DNA from: an uncultured Hyphomicrobiales bacterium
Lineage (GTDB): Bacteria > Pseudomonadota > Alphaproteobacteria > Rhizobiales > Beijerinckiaceae
Direction: 5' to 3'
Length of the DNA stretch: 41,645 bases
Assembly (NCBI GenBank): GCA_903851305.1
Contig: CAINNX010000012.1
Span: 1-41,645 of the forward strand
The notes beneath the pieces were generated by a model. The model worked only from the letters and a program-made list of their open reading frames with translations. It had not been told where the DNA came from and ran no database searches. Numbering within the stretch: position 1 is the stretch's first letter; the number at the start of each line of letters is the position of its first letter. This document shows, one piece after another, positions 33,988 to 41,151 of the stretch. Both the position numbers and the translations under genes were made by a program.

Positions 33988-35012
33988 TCCGCACCCACCG
34001 CCTTTTTTACTTTCACGATAAATTCGGGTGAGGCATCGACGATGCGCTCGGCCAAGCGCTGCACTTCGGCCGCATCGCGATGTGTGATCGACAAATTGCG
34101 CTTTTTGGCGTCTTCCAGAAAAGCTGGATCAACGACCATCTTTTCGAAAGCCACACGCAACGCCGCAACACGATCAGCGGGCACGGTGGGGCCAACGGCC
34201 AAGGCGCGGGCATGGGGCGTGCCGGCTGCCAGAAACGCCGCAATCTCGCGCGTCTCGCCTGTTGAAAGCTCAATCAGAGTAGGCACATCTTTCAATTCCG
34301 GCATGCGGGTGAGCGTGAATTGCACGGGGATGGTGATCTTCTTGTCACGCAGCCAATCGGCATTGCCGCCTGAAATATTTTCCCACGCCACAACCCAGCC
34401 AGAAATCTCGCCCCGCTCCATGGCCATATTCAATTCACCACCAGTGGGAAAACCGGAAATGACGCGGAACTGTCCGGAGACAGAATCTTTCAACAGAGAT
34501 GCCCATTGATAAGACAGATGCGAGCGACCCATGGAGCCCAGCACGACATTGCGATCGGACTTCAGCTCGCCCATCGATTTGCCGGGTGACGTGTGCCAGA
34601 TCGCCAACATCTGGCTGATCTGGTCATACGCACCTAACCACTGGAATTTTTTGGACTGGAAGCGCACGCCCTCGTTTTGTAGCTTTTCAATCAAGGGCAA
34701 AGCATGGGCGAGCAGCACGCGGCTGCCATCCATCGGCGCATTGTTGAAAATGAAATTGCCTGCAATGGCCCCACCTGCGCCCGGCATATGTTCGACAATC
34801 ATATTGGGCTGGCCAGGAATGTGGCGCACCAAATGGGTGGCCACAAGCCGCCCATACAAATCATAAGACCCGCCCGGCCCCGTGCCCATCACTAGAGAAA
34901 TGCTCTTGCCCTTGTAAAAGGCGTCAGGCGTGGGAGACGCTGTCTGGGCCATAGCCTGTGCAGCACCAAGCAGTGCGGTGAGCGCAAAGGCGAATGAATA
35001 TAAGCGTTTCAT
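33984..35012 (-). CDS. Second TctC/Bug-type solute-binding protein
   Basis: A 342-residue periplasmic protein of the TctC/Bug family. The signal peptide is SFAFALTALLGAAQAMAQ. The fold opening KSISLVMGTGPGGSYDLYGR, ligand loop EHMPGAGGAIAGNFIFN, then VVLGSMGRSHLSYQ and AMERGEISGWVVAWENISG are present and line up with the protein at 31223-32269. Sequence between the two differs widely outside these motifs, so they are paralogues with different ligands, not a recent duplication. The ATG at 35012 has GGGAG upstream. The GT11-like gene ends 23 bases upstream on the same strand, so they may share a transcript, which is odd for their roles. No tctAB genes are present. Confidence 0.9.
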   Translation of the reverse strand: MKRLYSFAFALTALLGAAQAMAQTASPTPDAFYKGKSISLVMGTGPGGSYDLYGRLVATHLVRHIPGQPNMIVEHMPGAGGAIAGNFIFNNAPMDGSRVLLAHALPLIEKLQNEGVRFQSKKFQWLGAYDQISQMLAIWHTSPGKSMGELKSDRNVVLGSMGRSHLSYQWASLLKDSVSGQFRVISGFPTGGELNMAMERGEISGWVVAWENISGGNADWLRDKKITIPVQFTLTRMPELKDVPTLIELSTGETREIAAFLAAGTPHARALAVGPTVPADRVAALRVAFEKMVVDPAFLEDAKKRNLSITHRDAAEVQRLAERIVDASPEFIVKVKKAVGAD

Positions 35013-35035
35013 GACGTTCTCCCGATTGACGCCCT

Positions 35036-35899
35036 TTAGCCGAGAAGCGTCCATTCTTGCGGATAATAATCCGGGCTTGCACCCGCCCATGTGAGATCCT
35101 GCGTGATGCGGGGCGCAATCACCTTATGTCTCGGTGACGGGTTGAGCCATGCCGCCCACCAAGAAAAAGTGCTCTTCGCCAAGATGTGATGATCACATCG
35201 GGCCATGGCAAAAAAATCATCCAGGACGCGCGTGAAGGGTGAAAACGAAACATCCTGACGCGCCGAAAAGCGTTCTCGACACCAATCCGGATCATCAGAA
35301 AAAATCAGAAAATGTGCTTTTGGAAACATCGCCATGGCAGCTTCAAGAAACTGGTCACTCGTCAAACAATCACGCTCAGGCAAATCCAGAAAATCGCCAC
35401 GTCGCACATGGACCGCAACAAGCGCTCGCCCTTTGTGCCGAAGCTTTTGCAATTCCAGATCGACTTTGAAAAGTAGAGCTGGGTCGCGCGGTTGAAAGGC
35501 TGCACGAACATCAGCCTTGATCTCGTCAAAATATCGCTCGGACTGGAAATAGCCACGCAGACAGGTTCCATCCAGAAGATCTAAAAATCTACTGTCATAA
35601 GTAAAGGTCTTTTCGGCATAAATTCGAAACCACCTTGGCGGCAATCGCAAATTACGGGACAGATTCCAACGTGCGCGCCACCAATCCTCCTCCGCAGGCG
35701 TACACATGCGATAGGACTGAAGATTAAGATCAAGGATGCGCAAAGGCCGCGACGCGGGATGATCAAGATCACCTTGAACAGCACGGAAACTGCGCGCTTC
35801 GAGGTGCACAGTTGTTCCCCGTCGCTTGGCCAGCGCCAAGCCTGCAGCGTATTGGAAAAGCTGATTTCCAAGACCGCCAGAAAGATGAACGGTAATCAG
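35036..35899 (-). CDS. GT11 family glycosyltransferase, alpha-1,2-fucosyltransferase-like, probable CTG start
   Basis: A 287-residue enzyme of the GT11 family, which moves fucose from GDP-fucose onto galactose-type acceptors. The family N-terminus ITVHLSGGLGNQLFQYAAG is encoded just before the first standard start codon (TTG at 35839). Reading back, the frame gives CTG ATT ACC and, three codons earlier, a TAG stop, with no ATG, GTG or TTG between. AGAGG lies 6 bases before the CTG, so CTG at 35899 is the best start. The GDP-binding motif VHVRRGDFL, FSDDPDWC and STFSWWAAWL are all visible. A loss-of-start mutation (ATG to CTG) giving an inactive gene is the alternative. It is divergent from three glycosyltransferase-like genes and probably belongs with them. 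Confidence 0.85.
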   Translation of the reverse strand: MITVHLSGGLGNQLFQYAAGLALAKRRGTTVHLEARSFRAVQGDLDHPASRPLRILDLNLQSYRMCTPAEEDWWRARWNLSRNLRLPPRWFRIYAEKTFTYDSRFLDLLDGTCLRGYFQSERYFDEIKADVRAAFQPRDPALLFKVDLELQKLRHKGRALVAVHVRRGDFLDLPERDCLTSDQFLEAAMAMFPKAHFLIFSDDPDWCRERFSARQDVSFSPFTRVLDDFFAMARCDHHILAKSTFSWWAAWLNPSPRHKVIAPRITQDLTWAGASPDYYPQEWTLLG

Positions 35900-36077
35900 G
35901 GCGGGCCTCTAGCAATCTCTTATGGACGATATCTTCGACTGTAGACGACCCTAAGTCACATTCGGCGACATTGGCAACACTTACAATACTTGCAACAGAT
36001 GGGTGAAAAACCTACTAGTTTAGCTTGATAAGACCAATACCCCCGAAACACCAAGAGCCCCCCTCACCGGATCCGAC
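35900..36077. promoter_or_regulatory. AT-rich divergent region of the glycosyltransferase cassette
   Basis: A 178-base gap between the GT11-like gene and the three plus-strand genes. It contains CACTTACAATACTTGCAACA, a short direct-repeat-like stretch (ACTTACAATACTTGCAA), but no clear promoter pair or JUMPstart-like element. Confidence 0.35.
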
Positions 36078-37280
36078 ATGGGACGACACCGCTCTCCACT
36101 GAAGCAAGCGCTGGATGTGAAATCCAGACTGTTCTTCCTGTCGCGTCTTTTGACACTCGGGCTTCCATCTTTGCGTCGCTTCTGGAGCTTCTATCCCGAC
36201 TTGGGCTTTCCGTCCGCAGATCGCGTTCAGCTTATTCACCAGAGTCTGTATCAGCACCCTTGGATGTCCGCGCATTATGAGGAAGCTCGCAAATTTGTGT
36301 TGAATCACAATGTGGACTCCCCCGCCATTTCGCTATGGAGTGAGCCCCATACGACCGAGCGTTATGTCGCAATTGTTCGGGGCGTTGTGGTGCCAGGCCA
36401 TTCGGGCACGCCCATTGATCCGGTCACAGCCCGCCAAATCAGCTCTGACAAAAATGGCGCCAGCAATTGGAGCAGGGGTCGCCCATCCATCAGCGCGCTC
36501 ACACGCCGTCAGCTCTCAGCTGATCTGACCCTTGTCATCCCCAAGCTCAATCATTTCGGTCACCTGCTGACTGATTTTCTGATGCCCTTGTTTTTTGCTT
36601 TGCAGATGATTGGCTTTTCAGAAGGTCAGCAACTTAATATTGTAACAAGCCGCCGACCCAATGCGCTCATCCTTGCCTTCATTGAGGCCGTCAAACAGGC
36701 GGGCTATGAAGTCACCCATATTGAAGGGCAATTATGGGAAGAGATTCATGTGCCGCGTCTATTGCACGCAACAACGCATACACAAAACCTCGAATTGAAA
36801 TTCGCAACCCCTGAAGCGATTCCCTTCGCACGAGATCATTTGCTCAAAGCCCTTCCGCCAGTGAGCGGGAATACAGCGCGCAGGATTTTCCTGCTGCGCG
36901 GCAACACCAAAACGCGGCAAGTGAACGGCGAAGCCGAATTGGCCCACAAGCTTGAACAGATTGGCTTTCGCACATTGGTCGGCAAGTGGAGCAATCTGGC
37001 AGAACAAATCACTGCTTTTCGTGATGCTGATATTATTGTTGGCGCTCATGGGGCCGGACTTGCCAATATTTTATGGTCCAAGCCTCAAGCCACTCTGATT
37101 GAATTATTTGCCAATAATGCACGCAAGACAACAGGCCTGCATTGGGCCTCGGCCGTTGGCGCAAATTACATAGGACTTGCAGGATCGGACGAAAAACAGA
37201 TGCAATGTTTTTCGATTAACCCGGATCAAATCTTTTCAACCATAAAATCCATCATTGCACAAACTGAACAAGGACATTGA
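36078..37280 (+). CDS. GT61 (DUF563) family glycosyltransferase
   Basis: A 400-residue protein of the DUF563/GT61 family; known members transfer xylose or GlcNAc-type sugars. The N-terminal 130 residues are not family-specific. The core shows KLNHFGHLLTDFLMPLFFAL, then ARRIFLLRGNTKTRQVNGEAEL and the hallmark IIVGAHGAGLANILWSKPQA followed by LIELF, where the HGAGL loop is the presumed nucleotide-sugar site. There is no signal peptide and no membrane helix, so it acts in the cytoplasm or at the membrane surface. Ribosome-site support for the ATG at 36078 is weak. The next gene starts 5 bases after its stop. Base use is AT-richer than in the housekeeping genes, so the cassette may be acquired. 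Confidence 0.86.
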   Translation: MGRHRSPLKQALDVKSRLFFLSRLLTLGLPSLRRFWSFYPDLGFPSADRVQLIHQSLYQHPWMSAHYEEARKFVLNHNVDSPAISLWSEPHTTERYVAIVRGVVVPGHSGTPIDPVTARQISSDKNGASNWSRGRPSISALTRRQLSADLTLVIPKLNHFGHLLTDFLMPLFFALQMIGFSEGQQLNIVTSRRPNALILAFIEAVKQAGYEVTHIEGQLWEEIHVPRLLHATTHTQNLELKFATPEAIPFARDHLLKALPPVSGNTARRIFLLRGNTKTRQVNGEAELAHKLEQIGFRTLVGKWSNLAEQITAFRDADIIVGAHGAGLANILWSKPQATLIELFANNARKTTGLHWASAVGANYIGLAGSDEKQMQCFSINPDQIFSTIKSIIAQTEQGH

Positions 37281-37285
37281 AGACC

Positions 37286-38284
37286 ATGAATAGGGATGCC
37301 TTGGGGGACTTGTTGGCAACATCCAGCTTGCAACAGCGCAAGCCGTTTTCGTCAGCCACCTTGCTTGAATGGTATGCGCCACCAAAAGTATCTCATCTGA
37401 TTAGCTTCAATGAACAAAAACGCGCCATACATACGCTTGTTCTGCCCGTGTTTAATCAGGAAAGCATCATTACTGATTTTATTACTAGCCATGACCGGCA
37501 TACGAGCTTGCCTTATAATTTTGTCGCCATTCTCGATTGCTGCACAGACCAGAGTGAAGCAGCTCTTCAAGCTGCCCTAGAAAAGCTGAACAGTTCATAT
37601 CTTGTGCAAGCAGCCATTATTACAACACGCGTTCCATATTTCGAAACAGCCTGCGACAATATCGGCTTTCTATGCAGCGAAACTGACTTCATCATTGAAA
37701 CACAGCCGGATCTTTTTGTTGCAACGGAAGGCTATGATCGCCGTCTGCTCTCTGTCTTGTCGAACGACAAGGTTTCATGCGTGTCTGGACGGTGCGGCCA
37801 TTCTTTCGGCGAACTGATAAAACCGCCAAAATGGAAAAAAATTCTCGGTGTCGATCCAACACCGAAAAATTCTCGTGTCGGGCTACTGGGCAGCCGCATT
37901 GAAAAAGACGGCCTCTCGATTGATGACACACAGAAGACGGCTTATTTCTGCGAAACAGTCAATCGTGGGCCGATTGCCTTCCGCCGAGCTGATCTGGTCA
38001 AATCTGATTATCTCGATCAGGAGCATTTTTATCTGGGCAACGATGATCACGACTGGAACTTGCGTCAATGGATATCGACCGGCAGACTTCCTGCTTATGT
38101 TCCGATCAAAATATCCTCAAGGCTTGAATGGGGAAGCACACGCAAGAGCCGTGATCCTCTGAACGAGCGCGTTTTTCAAAGTTTGAAGAATCGTCCCGAT
38201 CACTCAAACCTTCAAAGCTTCATGCCTTCCTACAAGCCTTTTTGCAAAGTCACACCGTTTACATTCGGAGACTTTTCTGGATGA
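37286..38284 (+). CDS. GT2-like glycosyltransferase
   Basis: A 332-residue protein with a GT-A type fold. The N-terminal part shows IHTLVLPVFNQESIITDFIT and NFVAILDCCTDQSEAAL, the opening of family 2 glycosyltransferases. It is followed by FIIETQPDLFV in the position of the DxD metal motif (the exact DxD is not present; the acidic pair is altered), and by HFYLGNDDHDWNLRQW, which fits the ED base motif. No transmembrane helix, so a soluble transferase. A TTG at 37277 overlaps the upstream stop, but the ATG at 37286 is better placed behind AAGGA. The last four bases overlap the next gene (ATGA). Donor and acceptor are unknown. Confidence 0.75.
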   Translation: MNRDALGDLLATSSLQQRKPFSSATLLEWYAPPKVSHLISFNEQKRAIHTLVLPVFNQESIITDFITSHDRHTSLPYNFVAILDCCTDQSEAALQAALEKLNSSYLVQAAIITTRVPYFETACDNIGFLCSETDFIIETQPDLFVATEGYDRRLLSVLSNDKVSCVSGRCGHSFGELIKPPKWKKILGVDPTPKNSRVGLLGSRIEKDGLSIDDTQKTAYFCETVNRGPIAFRRADLVKSDYLDQEHFYLGNDDHDWNLRQWISTGRLPAYVPIKISSRLEWGSTRKSRDPLNERVFQSLKNRPDHSNLQSFMPSYKPFCKVTPFTFGDFSG

Positions 38285-39081
38285 TCCATTTTCTAACCTT
38301 CGGGGGCGGCAGTGAGGACATGGCGGCTGCGGCGTATCGCCTGGTAGATCAAGCCAGAAACAGTGGCTTTTTCGACATCTGCACGGCTTATTCCGAAACA
38401 GACCTTGAGAACGATCCTGCTTTTCAGGCACGGCATGGGGCGTTTGTGAAGTCACACCCACGTGGATTTGGTTACTGGCTTTGGAAACCATATCTCATCG
38501 GGCGCTATCTTGAAGAGATGCCAGATGGCGACTTGCTCTTCTATTGCGATGCCGGTTGCGAAATCAATCCGCTCGCGGATGCGCAATTCCAGCAGTTTGT
38601 CGCCCATCTCGGAGCAACCGACTTTCTCTGTTTTATTCTTGAAAACCGCGCTTGCGAAACATGGACCAAATTTGATCTGATTGATCGCTACCCGCTGCTG
38701 CGTGGTCGCAAACAAATCGAAGCGACAGTATTGGGGTTTGCTGCGTCCCGGTCATCCCGCGCATTGGTTGCGCAATGGACCGATCTGTGTTGCGCAGAAA
38801 ATTATCGTTTTTTGGACGACAGCCCCTCTCGCCTGCCCAACCACAAGACTTTCAAAGAGCATCGCCACGATCAATCCTGCCTGAATGCGATTGCTCATCC
38901 GACAGCTGCGCCGCTTTCCCATCACCTTCTGTATCCGAAGCGGAAAATAGAAACGCCCTTCATGCCGCTACGAAACCGGACCGGCAAAAGCCAGACAAGC
39001 TGCTACAGATTTGGCCCGCTTGGCGTGATGATCTGGATACGACCGACCAAACATCCCAAATTTTGGGTTCAGTGGGCCTAA
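38281..39081 (+). CDS. Nucleotide-diphospho-sugar-transferase-like protein
   Basis: A 266-residue protein resembling uncharacterised sugar transferases from surface-polysaccharide loci. Notable sequences are RGFGYWLWKPYLIGRYLEEM, a conserved feature of this group, LLFYCDAGCEIN with an Asp-containing candidate metal site, and KQIEATVLGFAASRSSRALVAQW. No signal peptide or membrane helix. The ATG at 38281 overlaps the stop of the upstream gene by four bases, so it is translationally coupled as the last gene of the cassette. The family assignment is by resemblance only; another GT-A-like enzyme is possible. A tRNA gene on the opposite strand follows, with a shared terminator between. Confidence 0.68.
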   Translation: MIHFLTFGGGSEDMAAAAYRLVDQARNSGFFDICTAYSETDLENDPAFQARHGAFVKSHPRGFGYWLWKPYLIGRYLEEMPDGDLLFYCDAGCEINPLADAQFQQFVAHLGATDFLCFILENRACETWTKFDLIDRYPLLRGRKQIEATVLGFAASRSSRALVAQWTDLCCAENYRFLDDSPSRLPNHKTFKEHRHDQSCLNAIAHPTAAPLSHHLLYPKRKIETPFMPLRNRTGKSQTSCYRFGPLGVMIWIRPTKHPKFWVQWA

Positions 39082-39109
39082 GTGAAAAAACCCACGCTCA
39101 CGCAAAAAC

Positions 39110-39143
39110 AAAAAAGCCCCAGCTCTCAGACGAGAGCCGGGGC
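39110..39143 (-). terminator. Rho-independent terminator of the tRNA-Val gene
   Basis: On the minus strand GCCCCGGCTCTC and GAGAGCTGGGGC form a 12-bp stem with loop GTCT, followed by TTTTTTGTTTTT. One pair is G-U on this strand but an A-C mismatch on the plus strand, which indicates that the tRNA strand is the selected one. It could still slow plus-strand transcripts from the glycosyltransferase cassette. Confidence 0.9.
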
Positions 39144-39148
39144 TTAAT

Positions 39149-39223
39149 TGGTGGGCGCGACAGGGTTTGAACCTGTGACCCCTACCATGTCAAGGTAGTG
39201 CTCTACCGCTGAGCTACGCGCCC
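39149..39223 (-). tRNA. tRNA-Val (anticodon GAC)
   Basis: A 75-base tRNA with encoded CCA. The acceptor stem is GGGCGCG paired with CGCGCCC, the D arm contains AGCTCAGCGGTAGAGC, the anticodon arm is CTACC-TTGACAT-GGTAG with anticodon GAC, and the T arm has ACAGGTTCAAACCCTGT. It decodes GUC and GUU. Position next to cpdR matches related genomes. No integrase or attachment-site repeat is seen beside it. Confidence 0.97.
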
Positions 39224-39324
39224 GTGGCAAGCCGCCCAAAGGGCGTCTGCAAACGGAATGGGCGGGGTATAAAGGGCAATCGGCAGCGAAGCAAGCGCTT
39301 GCGTGTCCCTTGCGGCCGCTTTTT

Positions 39325-39702
39325 TCAGGCCGCCAAGAGGCGCTGCACCTCGTTGACAAGATCCTTCAGGTGGAAAGGCTTGGAGAGGATCTTGGCTTCG
39401 CGGGGCGCTTGATTGTCAGGGTTGAGCGCAACAGCGGCAAAACCTGTGATGAACATGACCTTGATGTCCGGGTCGAGCTCTGTGGCGCGACGCGCCAGCT
39501 CAATGCCATCCATCTCTGGCATCACAATATCGGTCAGCAGCAGCTCGAAGGGCTCTTCGCGCAGTCGATTATAAGCCGACAGGCCATTGTCGAAGGACGC
39601 GACATCATAACCGGCATTTTGCAGCGCCTTCACGAGGAAGCGACGCATGTCGTTGTCGTCTTCGGCAAGAAGGATCTTGGTCGAAAGGGCGGGCAGATTC
39701 AT
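39325..39702 (-). CDS. cpdR: CpdR-type response regulator
   Basis: A 125-residue single-domain receiver. CpdR in Caulobacter and rhizobia, when unphosphorylated, works with ClpXP to direct degradation of cell-cycle proteins; phosphorylation through the CckA-ChpT relay turns it off. Seen: ILLAEDDNDMRRFLVKAL, the phospho-acceptor in LLTDIVMPEMDG, VMFITGFAAVAL with the switch Thr, and ILSKPFHLKDLV with the conserved Lys. The sequence is very close to the CpdR pattern throughout, including DPDIKVMFITGFAAVALNP. The ATG at 39702 has TGAGG upstream; a frame to 39732 is open but is not needed. It is divergent from an amidohydrolase gene and 102 bases from the tRNA gene on the same strand. Confidence 0.94.
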   Translation of the reverse strand: MNLPALSTKILLAEDDNDMRRFLVKALQNAGYDVASFDNGLSAYNRLREEPFELLLTDIVMPEMDGIELARRATELDPDIKVMFITGFAAVALNPDNQAPREAKILSKPFHLKDLVNEVQRLLAA

Positions 39703-39891
39703 GGGGGCCTCACGCAAAACTCTGTCCTCCATAAGCGCAGGCGAGAGTAAAGAAGGCGTGAAAAGAGCGGCCCCTCAATGCAGGAAAAAGCGGCCGAACA
39801 GGCTTGTTGTAGACAGGTCTGTGCCGTCTTGGCACATTGGGAACCAATCATCTCCATTTCCTGCCCGTCTGGGCCGGACAAGGCCCGGTCC
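39703..39891. promoter_or_regulatory. Divergent region between cpdR and the second amidohydrolase gene
   Basis: A 189-base gap that must carry the cpdR promoter. In Caulobacter cpdR is under CtrA, but a full TTAA-N7-TTAA site is not seen here. Confidence 0.35.
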
Positions 39892-40854
39892 ATGAGCAGC
39901 GCCAGCGATCCATTGAACCCATTGGCTCAGAGCACCACCATACCGGTTGAGCCAGAATTGCGCTTGCCCTTCGAGACGCTGGAGCCGGCCACCCTGTCGA
40001 CACCAATGGTCTTGTCTTCCCCCCATTCGGGCGCCATTTATCCTGCGACTTTTCTGGCGGCCTCACGCCTCTCCCCCAAAGCCCTGCGTCGCTCAGAAGA
40101 TGCTTATGTCGATGAGCTCTTTGCAAAAGCGCAACGGCTCGGCATTCCGATGCTGAAAGCCCATTTTCCGCGCGCCTATCTGGATCTCAATCGAGAGCCC
40201 TATGAGCTCGATCCGCGCATGTTTGATGGCCCTTTGCCCCAGACGGCCAATACACGCTCGCTGCGCGTGGCGGGTGGGCTTGGCACGATTGCGCGCGTGG
40301 TCGCTGAAGGCCAGGAGATCTATTCCGGCCGCTTGCCCGTGTCCGAAGCCCTGCGGCGCATAGACGGGCTCTACAAACCCTTCCACCACACATTGCGCGG
40401 GCTCTTGCGACGGGCCCAGCGCGCCTATGGGCTTGCTGTGCTGATCGACTGCCATTCCATGCCCTCCTGGATTGGCGCGGGCACACAGAAGGCCGAGAAG
40501 GTCGATGCCGATATTGTGCTGGGTGATCGTTTTGGTACGGCCTGTGGCGGAGCCATTGTTGAATTGGTCGAGCGCCATTTGCGTGATGCCGGCTATCATG
40601 TCCAGCGCAACAAACCCTATGCGGGCGGCTATATCACCGAACATTACGGCAATCCGCGCGCGGGCTTCCACGCGTTGCAGATCGAAATCAACCGCGCGCT
40701 TTATCTGGATGAGGAAAGTCTGGAGAAAAGGCCAGGCTTCAACGGCCTGGCTGACGATCTTGCAGCCATGAGTTGCAAGCTGATGGCGCTGGCCCAAGAG
40801 ATGAGCCAAGCCAGCCAGGGGCCTGCCCCGGGCCTGCCATTGGCGGCCGAATAG
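39892..40854 (+). CDS. Second N-formylglutamate amidohydrolase family protein
   Basis: A 320-residue cytosolic protein of the same family as the gene at 1253-2089, but from a different branch. Family motifs are VLSSPHSGAIYP with the metal-site His, SEDAYVDELF, PRAYLDLNREPYELDP, LIDCHSMPS with a second His, and GYITEHYGNP and LQIEINRALY near the C-terminus. These match the group more closely than the first copy does. The ATG at 39892 is chosen because the frame upstream to 39778 has low similarity and no ribosome site. It lies between cpdR and hisN, an arrangement usual in Rhizobiales. Ends with TAG. The physiological substrate is unproven. Confidence 0.9.
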   Translation: MSSASDPLNPLAQSTTIPVEPELRLPFETLEPATLSTPMVLSSPHSGAIYPATFLAASRLSPKALRRSEDAYVDELFAKAQRLGIPMLKAHFPRAYLDLNREPYELDPRMFDGPLPQTANTRSLRVAGGLGTIARVVAEGQEIYSGRLPVSEALRRIDGLYKPFHHTLRGLLRRAQRAYGLAVLIDCHSMPSWIGAGTQKAEKVDADIVLGDRFGTACGGAIVELVERHLRDAGYHVQRNKPYAGGYITEHYGNPRAGFHALQIEINRALYLDEESLEKRPGFNGLADDLAAMSCKLMALAQEMSQASQGPAPGLPLAAE

Positions 40855-40861
40855 GTCCCTG

Positions 40862-40953
40862 AAAAAAAGACGGCCGCCGGTTTGCACCAGCGGCCCAAGT
40901 CTAGGGAGGAAACGCCCAAGGAGGGCATATCAGCGACGACATAGTCATCACGT
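40862..40953 (-). ncRNA. Candidate small RNA with anti-Shine-Dalgarno loops
   Basis: On the minus strand about 90 bases end in a strong terminator: GGCCGCTGG and CCGGCGGCC with a six-base loop, then GTC and seven T. A U-G pair in this stem is a C-A mismatch on the plus strand, so the minus strand is the likely transcript. Upstream are a short hairpin GCCC-TCCTT-GGGC and a single-stranded TTTCCTCCCT, giving two CUCC-rich segments able to pair with ribosome-binding sites. This resembles the alphaproteobacterial trans-acting RNAs with CCUCC loops (alpha-r14 or cuckoo-type), but membership cannot be proved here. A coding alternative is a short ORF in the same stretch that starts MDSLRDDYVVADMPS. 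Confidence 0.55.
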
Positions 40954-40959
40954 AAACTA

Positions 40960-40988
40960 TCCATACGTGTGCGCTGCACAAAGAGCAA
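40960..40988 (-). promoter_or_regulatory. Probable promoter of the candidate small RNA
   Basis: On the minus strand TTGCTC (40988-40983) and TATGGA (40965-40960) are exactly 17 bases apart, placing the transcript start near 40953. Each box matches the sigma-70-type consensus at about four of six positions. Confidence 0.42.
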
Positions 40989-41070
40989 GTGTTGCTGACC
41001 TATTTTTTTGAGCTGCGGCAGACTGTCGCAATTACTGAAACAAACGACTGAAAAGAATAGACTTCCGGTT

Positions 41071-41093
41071 AGCCCGGGACGGCCTCACCCGGG
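41071..41093 (+). promoter_or_regulatory. Inverted repeat in the hisN leader
   Basis: CCCGGG at 41073-41078 and again at 41088-41093 can pair over a nine-base loop, about 60 bases before the hisN ATG. There is no T-run after it. It may be a leader structure only. Confidence 0.25.
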
Positions 41094-41151
41094 TCTCGCC
41101 TCTGGCGGGCCTCTCCTGTATGTCTCTGCCATACCTTTTGCCGGAGGCTTT

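Noticed and set aside
31223-35012. Two TctC-like genes as one transport operon
   Set aside because: They lie on opposite strands, are separated by three other genes and differ widely in sequence.
39149-39223. tRNA-Val as an integration site for the glycosyltransferase cassette
   Set aside because: No integrase gene and no direct repeat of the tRNA 3' end were found on the other side of the cassette.
40701-40988. 95-codon minus-strand ORF between the second amidohydrolase and hisN as a real gene
   Set aside because: Most of it is antisense to the amidohydrolase gene and it runs through a strong terminator; only its first part is kept as an alternative to the small RNA.
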